Source of the DNA: JAAFHS01 sp046049665
Lineage (GTDB): Bacteria > Pseudomonadota > Alphaproteobacteria > Rhodobacterales > Rhodobacteraceae
Direction of reading: 5' to 3'
Assembly: GCA_046049665.1 (NCBI GenBank)
Contig: JBJOQW010000207.1
Span: forward strand, 1 to 14,295
Length of the DNA: 14,295 nt
Shown piece after piece: positions 13,510 to 14,295 of the stretch. The notes beneath the pieces are model-generated. The model searched no databases. It saw nothing but the letters and a program-made list of their open reading frames with translations, and had not been told where the DNA came from. The position numbers were made by a program, and so were the translations under genes. Every line of letters begins with the position of its first letter. Position 1 is the stretch's first letter.

Positions 13510-13650
13510 ATGCCCCACCTGCGCGCCCTTGCCCTGCTGGCCCTTGTGGCCCTGTCCGCCTGCGAAACGATTGAAGGTGCTGGCCGCGATATCGGCACGG
13601 CGGGCGATGTGATTGCGCAAGAGTCGCGCGACGTGCAGGCTGGGAATTGA
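13510..13650 (+). CDS. entericidin A/B-family lipoprotein
   Basis: 46 residues with AAAGGA 7-8 nt before the ATG. The N-terminus MPHLRALALLALVALSAC is a lipoprotein signal with the lipobox LSAC. The mature part, CETIEGAGRDIGTAGDVIA, is the amphipathic entericidin pattern (Cys-x-Thr-x-x-Gly-x-Gly-x-Asp-Ile). Entericidins are tiny membrane-anchored lipoproteins; in E. coli EcnA/EcnB form an antidote/toxin pair linked to stationary-phase lysis, but most alphaproteobacterial members have no demonstrated role. It is followed 2 bp later by another micro-lipoprotein and 276 bp later by a second entericidin-like copy. Confidence 0.9.
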   Translation: MPHLRALALLALVALSACETIEGAGRDIGTAGDVIAQESRDVQAGN

Positions 13651-13652
13651 GG

Positions 13653-13787
13653 GTGGCGCGTGTGATGTGGGCGGCACTGGTAACGGTGCTGCTGGCAGGC
13701 TGCGCACCCCTTCTGATTGGCGGTGCGGGGGCGATTGTGGCCGATGAGGCGGCCGAGCAGGATCAGGGCGGGGATGGGTTGTTTTGA
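13653..13787 (+). CDS. 44-residue lipoprotein, function unknown
   Basis: Starts at a GTG two bases after the entericidin stop, with GGGA 7 nt upstream; an in-frame ATG at 13665 would give a very short signal. The product begins VARVMWAALVTVLLAGC, with lipobox LAGC, and the mature part is CAPLLIGGAGAIVADEAAEQ followed by an acidic GGDGLF end. Micro-lipoproteins with a glycine/alanine span and a GGDGLF-type tail are, from memory, recurrent in Rhodobacteraceae. The spacing suggests one transcript with the entericidin gene. Function unknown; easily missed because of its length and GTG start. Confidence 0.65.
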   Translation: MARVMWAALVTVLLAGCAPLLIGGAGAIVADEAAEQDQGGDGLF

Positions 13788-13791
13788 TGGG

Positions 13792-13926
13792 GTGAGGATC
13801 GCGTGGGTTTCACCCACTCTACGCTTGCTGACCGCCTGTGAAATCATCGAACGGGCGGGCCGCGATATCGGCACGGCGGGCGACGCGATTGCACATGCGT
13901 CGCGTGTGGTGCTGGCGGGGATTTGA
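13792..13926 (+). pseudogene. second entericidin-like copy, signal peptide disrupted
   Basis: From Cys onward the frame reads CEIIERAGRDIGTAGDAIAHASRVVLAGI, clearly paralogous to the entericidin at 13510-13650, with 26 identical consecutive bases (13582-13607 and 13858-13883). The region that should encode the signal peptide contains palindrome B, and the best start (GTG at 13792) gives MRIAWVSPTLRLLTAC, which has a proline and an arginine inside the hydrophobic part. A lipobox-like LTAC remains. I infer a decayed or repeat-interrupted duplicate, although a short functional signal cannot be ruled out because the frame is still open. Confidence 0.6.
13803..13828. repeat. palindromic repeat B (inside the second entericidin copy)
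   Basis: GTGGGT-TTC-ACCCAC (13803-13817) is a perfect 6-bp stem with a 3-nt loop, followed by TCTACGCTTGCT. The sequence from the 3' stem onward (ACCC-x-CTCTAC-x-CTTGCT) recurs in repeat C at 14003-14019 with substitutions only at the two x positions. It sits where the signal peptide of the duplicate should be. Confidence 0.65.
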
Positions 13927-13979
13927 GCGCGTAGTGCAGGGTTTTCCACGCCATTTGTCGTATTAAGTTTGGGGGCGAT

Positions 13980-14019
13980 CTACGGGGGACGGTGGGGTGG
14001 AAACCCGCTCTACACTTGC
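13980..14019. repeat. palindromic repeat C at the composition boundary
   Basis: Begins with CTACGGGGGA (as in repeat A), then GGGT-GGAA-ACCC (13995-14006) and CTCTACACTTGCT, matching repeat B. It therefore joins sequence from both other repeats. It lies exactly where the high-GC DNA ends and the AT-rich minus-strand ORF begins. The stretch 13927-13979 between the pseudogene and this repeat shows nothing else. Confidence 0.6.
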
Positions 14020-14288
14020 TACAATTGCTTTAAATTTGCAGCACAAACGCCAGATGAGATCGTCCAAATTCGATCAAATGGGATTATAACTGTTTCTGCG
14101 TAAGATTGGCCTTTGAAGGTATAAAATGATTCAGTTAATATTAACAAATTCAATTCTTTATCAGTTATAACAAGCAAGCCGTTTTTTGTTTCGCCCAGTA
14201 TGCCTCCAGAAACTGAGCCTTCTTGGGTCTGAATGCAACTCTGACTACTGGCTAACGAGTAAAATCTAGCATCTCCCAAAATAACCAT
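14019..14288 (-). CDS. hypothetical protein in AT-rich DNA, possibly 5'-truncated
   Basis: 89 residues if the ATG at 14288 is the start, but the frame stays open to the window edge and only 7 bases are visible upstream, so the true start may lie outside. The C-terminal part (GLLVITDKELNLLILTE, then a Tyr/Phe-rich stretch and ETVIIPFDRIWTISSG) looks like alternating beta-strands of the kind seen in bacterial PH-like domains; this is a loose impression, not an assignment. The DNA is about 39% GC over 14041-14280 by my count, far below the rest of the window, and the codons are A/T-ending. It is convergent with the entericidin cluster. Probably acquired DNA; function unknown. Confidence 0.55.
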   Translation of the reverse strand: MVILGDARFYSLASSQSCIQTQEGSVSGGILGETKNGLLVITDKELNLLILTESFYTFKGQSYAETVIIPFDRIWTISSGVCAANLKQL

Positions 14289-14295
14289 AAGAAAC

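Noticed and set aside
13430..14019. The palindromes as a CRISPR array
   Set aside because: Only three units, irregular spacing (hundreds of bases apart), imperfect identity, and no cas genes.
14149..14155. Second CtrA site in the AT-rich end
   Set aside because: The TTAA words near 14145-14154 are only 2 bp apart instead of 7 and are expected in AT-rich DNA.

Overview
The window is a piece of a high-GC alphaproteobacterial chromosome, most likely from the Rhodobacteraceae (Rhodobacter/Roseobacter group). The evidence is the gene families and their style: an acyl-CoA synthetase start typical of that group, a UvrB with an N-terminal extension, a free-standing NDUFS4-like complex I protein, an orphan BrnA/DUF4415-type protein, entericidin-like micro-lipoproteins and a perfect CtrA-type box. 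No species can be named from the sequence alone.

Left part (1-2119, minus strand): the 5' end of an acyl-CoA synthetase runs off the left edge, followed by a complete MsbA-type ABC exporter half-transporter. Both point leftward. A 109-bp gap carrying a perfect 13-bp tandem repeat separates the exporter from a rightward operon.

Middle part (2229-8061, plus strand) holds two catabolic-looking gene trains. The first is a haloacid dehalogenase, an alpha/beta hydrolase and a PLP-dependent threonine/serine dehydratase, each joined to the next by an ATGA overlap. The second, after a 63-bp gap, is a 3-oxoadipate enol-lactonase-like hydrolase, a TetA-like MFS exporter and an enolase-superfamily (mandelate racemase-like) enzyme, with gaps of 36 and 24 bp. 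The two trains differ clearly in G versus C use on the coding strand. The enolase-family protein seems to lack the usual first metal-binding acid.

Housekeeping part (8106-11479): tRNA-Arg(TCT) on the minus strand with an encoded CCA, a minus-strand pair (NDUFS4-like complex I subunit, then GNAT acetyltransferase), a 308-bp divergent intergenic region, and full-length uvrB on the plus strand.

Right part (11547-14295): a secreted PHB-depolymerase-like esterase overlaps by ATGA a 65-residue membrane protein, which in turn overlaps tail-to-tail a minus-strand lipoprotein. A full CtrA-type box lies between that lipoprotein and a divergent BrnA-like ribbon-helix-helix protein. Then come an entericidin-like lipoprotein, a 44-residue lipoprotein too short for ordinary gene calling, and a second, probably decayed entericidin copy whose signal-peptide region contains a palindromic repeat. 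Three related imperfect palindromes punctuate this cluster. At about 14020 the composition drops to about 39% GC, where a minus-strand ORF of unrecognised family begins; this looks like the edge of foreign DNA.

I see no CRISPR array, insertion sequence, integrase or obvious defence system. The most promising unexplained material is the small-lipoprotein/repeat/CtrA-box region at 12498-14018, the AT-rich boundary, and the two operons of unknown substrate.
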